DNA of 5,841 nucleotides, from the NCBI GenBank assembly GCA_030917445.1, contig JAUPUR010000027.1, positions 1 to 5,841 of the forward strand. The letters run 5' to 3'. The notes beneath the pieces are model-generated. The model was not told where the DNA came from and made no database searches. It was given only the letters and a program-made list of their open reading frames with translations. Position numbers and translations under genes: made by a program. Source of the stretch: Patescibacteria group bacterium (GTDB taxonomy: Bacteria; Patescibacteriota; Microgenomatia; Levybacterales; UBA12049). Of this stretch, positions 5,284-5,841 are shown piece after piece; position 1 is the stretch's first letter; every line of letters begins with the position of its first letter.

Positions 5284-5841
5284 ATGCTAGATTACCGCCC
5301 TCGACGAAGACGTCGTCAGCAGAAAAAATTTGCACTTCCAGCATTTCTTTCCCTTTCAAATGTTTCTCTATGGAGTAAGGTAACAAGAGTCGCGTTGTTT
5401 GCTTTTATTGCGTCAATTATTGCAGTTCCTTTGATGTTTTTTTGGTTTAGTCGTGACCTCCCTACTCCTGGAGAGCTAGTTGAATCAAAGTATGCTGATG
5501 CAACACGTATTTATGATAGACATGGTGAGTTGTTGTATTCTGTCTACCAAGATCAGAACAGAACATATGTTGAGCTAGACAAAATGCCTGAGTACCTTAA
5601 AGAAGGAACAATTGCTATAGAAGATAAAGATTTTTATACAAATAAAGGATTTTCACCTATTGGTTATGTGCGTGTATTTTGGAATGCACTCCGCGGTCGT
5701 GGACTTGCAGGTGCATCAACAATTAGTCAGCAATTAGTGAAGGTAGGACTTTTGTCACCTGAACGGACACCAACACGAAAATTGAAAGAACTTATCCTTT
5801 CAATCCAAGTTAATAATAGATTTACCAAAGATGAAATTTTA
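5284..5841 (+). CDS. Class A penicillin-binding protein, N-terminal part with GT51 glycosyltransferase domain (runs off right edge)
   Basis: GT51 enzymes polymerise lipid II into peptidoglycan glycan strands on the outer face of the membrane. The window shows 186 residues. The N-terminus is strongly basic (RPRRRRRQQKK, residues 5-15) and cytoplasmic. Residues 35-55 form a membrane anchor (VALFAFIASIIAVPLMFFWF). The GT51 domain follows with AIEDKDFY at 111-118, where E113 is the expected catalytic glutamate, GASTISQQLVK at 143-153 and RKLKELILSIQVNNRFTKDEIL at 165-186. The common EDxxFYxHxG motif is changed: Asn119 stands where His is usual. The start is fixed by an in-frame TAA directly before the ATG. 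A C-terminal transpeptidase domain is expected but lies outside the window; a monofunctional glycosyltransferase is the alternative. A cell-wall gene implies the organism builds its own peptidoglycan. Confidence 0.94.
   Translation, partial: MLDYRPRRRRRQQKKFALPAFLSLSNVSLWSKVTRVALFAFIASIIAVPLMFFWFSRDLPTPGELVESKYADATRIYDRHGELLYSVYQDQNRTYVELDKMPEYLKEGTIAIEDKDFYTNKGFSPIGYVRVFWNALRGRGLAGASTISQQLVKVGLLSPERTPTRKLKELILSIQVNNRFTKDEIL

Noticed and set aside
5302..5315. Hairpin CGACG-AAGA-CGTCG early in the PBP gene
   Set aside because: The stem is only five base pairs and is produced by a run of Arg codons (CGA, AGA, CGT) for the cytoplasmic tail; it has no U-run and is not a terminator.
5162..5386. 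Minus-strand open frame of 74 codons across the tyrS/PBP gap
   Set aside because: It overlaps the start of both tyrS and the PBP gene, would cross two good promoters, and has no motif or ribosome binding site.

Overview
The window reads as an AT-rich bacterial chromosome segment carrying compact housekeeping genes, with almost no non-coding DNA. I infer a member of the Patescibacteria (Candidate Phyla Radiation), perhaps the Microgenomates side. The grounds are a short bL32 with no cysteines and a KRHSRQRQGKRRA-type N-terminus, a membrane-anchored protein with a Thr-Pro linker, and minimal gene spacing. This placement is inference; no marker here is decisive. The standard stop codons TAA, TAG and TGA explain every gene end that is visible.

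Layout from left to right. Positions 1-646 (minus strand) hold rpmF-nusB-rnc, a ribosome/RNA-processing operon with nested overlaps; rnc runs off the left edge. Positions 713-1855 (minus) encode an unrecognised 380-residue protein with one membrane segment, a Thr-Pro linker and a large outer domain. Positions 1893-3911 (minus) encode the RecG branch-migration helicase. It is preceded by a very small gene for a 36-residue membrane peptide at 3915-4025 that is probably co-transcribed with it. Positions 4038-5228 (minus) encode tyrosyl-tRNA synthetase. From 5284 to the right edge (plus strand) is the start of a class A penicillin-binding protein (GT51 peptidoglycan glycosyltransferase), divergent from tyrS across a 55-bp gap.

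The most unusual feature is how the genes start. Four of the five promoters I can place (380-residue gene, 36-residue gene, tyrS, PBP) have a -10 hexamer exactly six bases before the ATG. Transcription would then begin at or next to the A of the start codon, giving leaderless mRNAs. Only the rpmF operon has a short leader with a Shine-Dalgarno sequence. The downstream genes nusB, rnc and recG have no good ribosome binding site and overlap or nearly touch the gene before them, which suggests translational coupling.

I find no RNA genes, mobile elements, CRISPR arrays or clear intrinsic terminators. No stretch longer than 300 bases lacks a gene.
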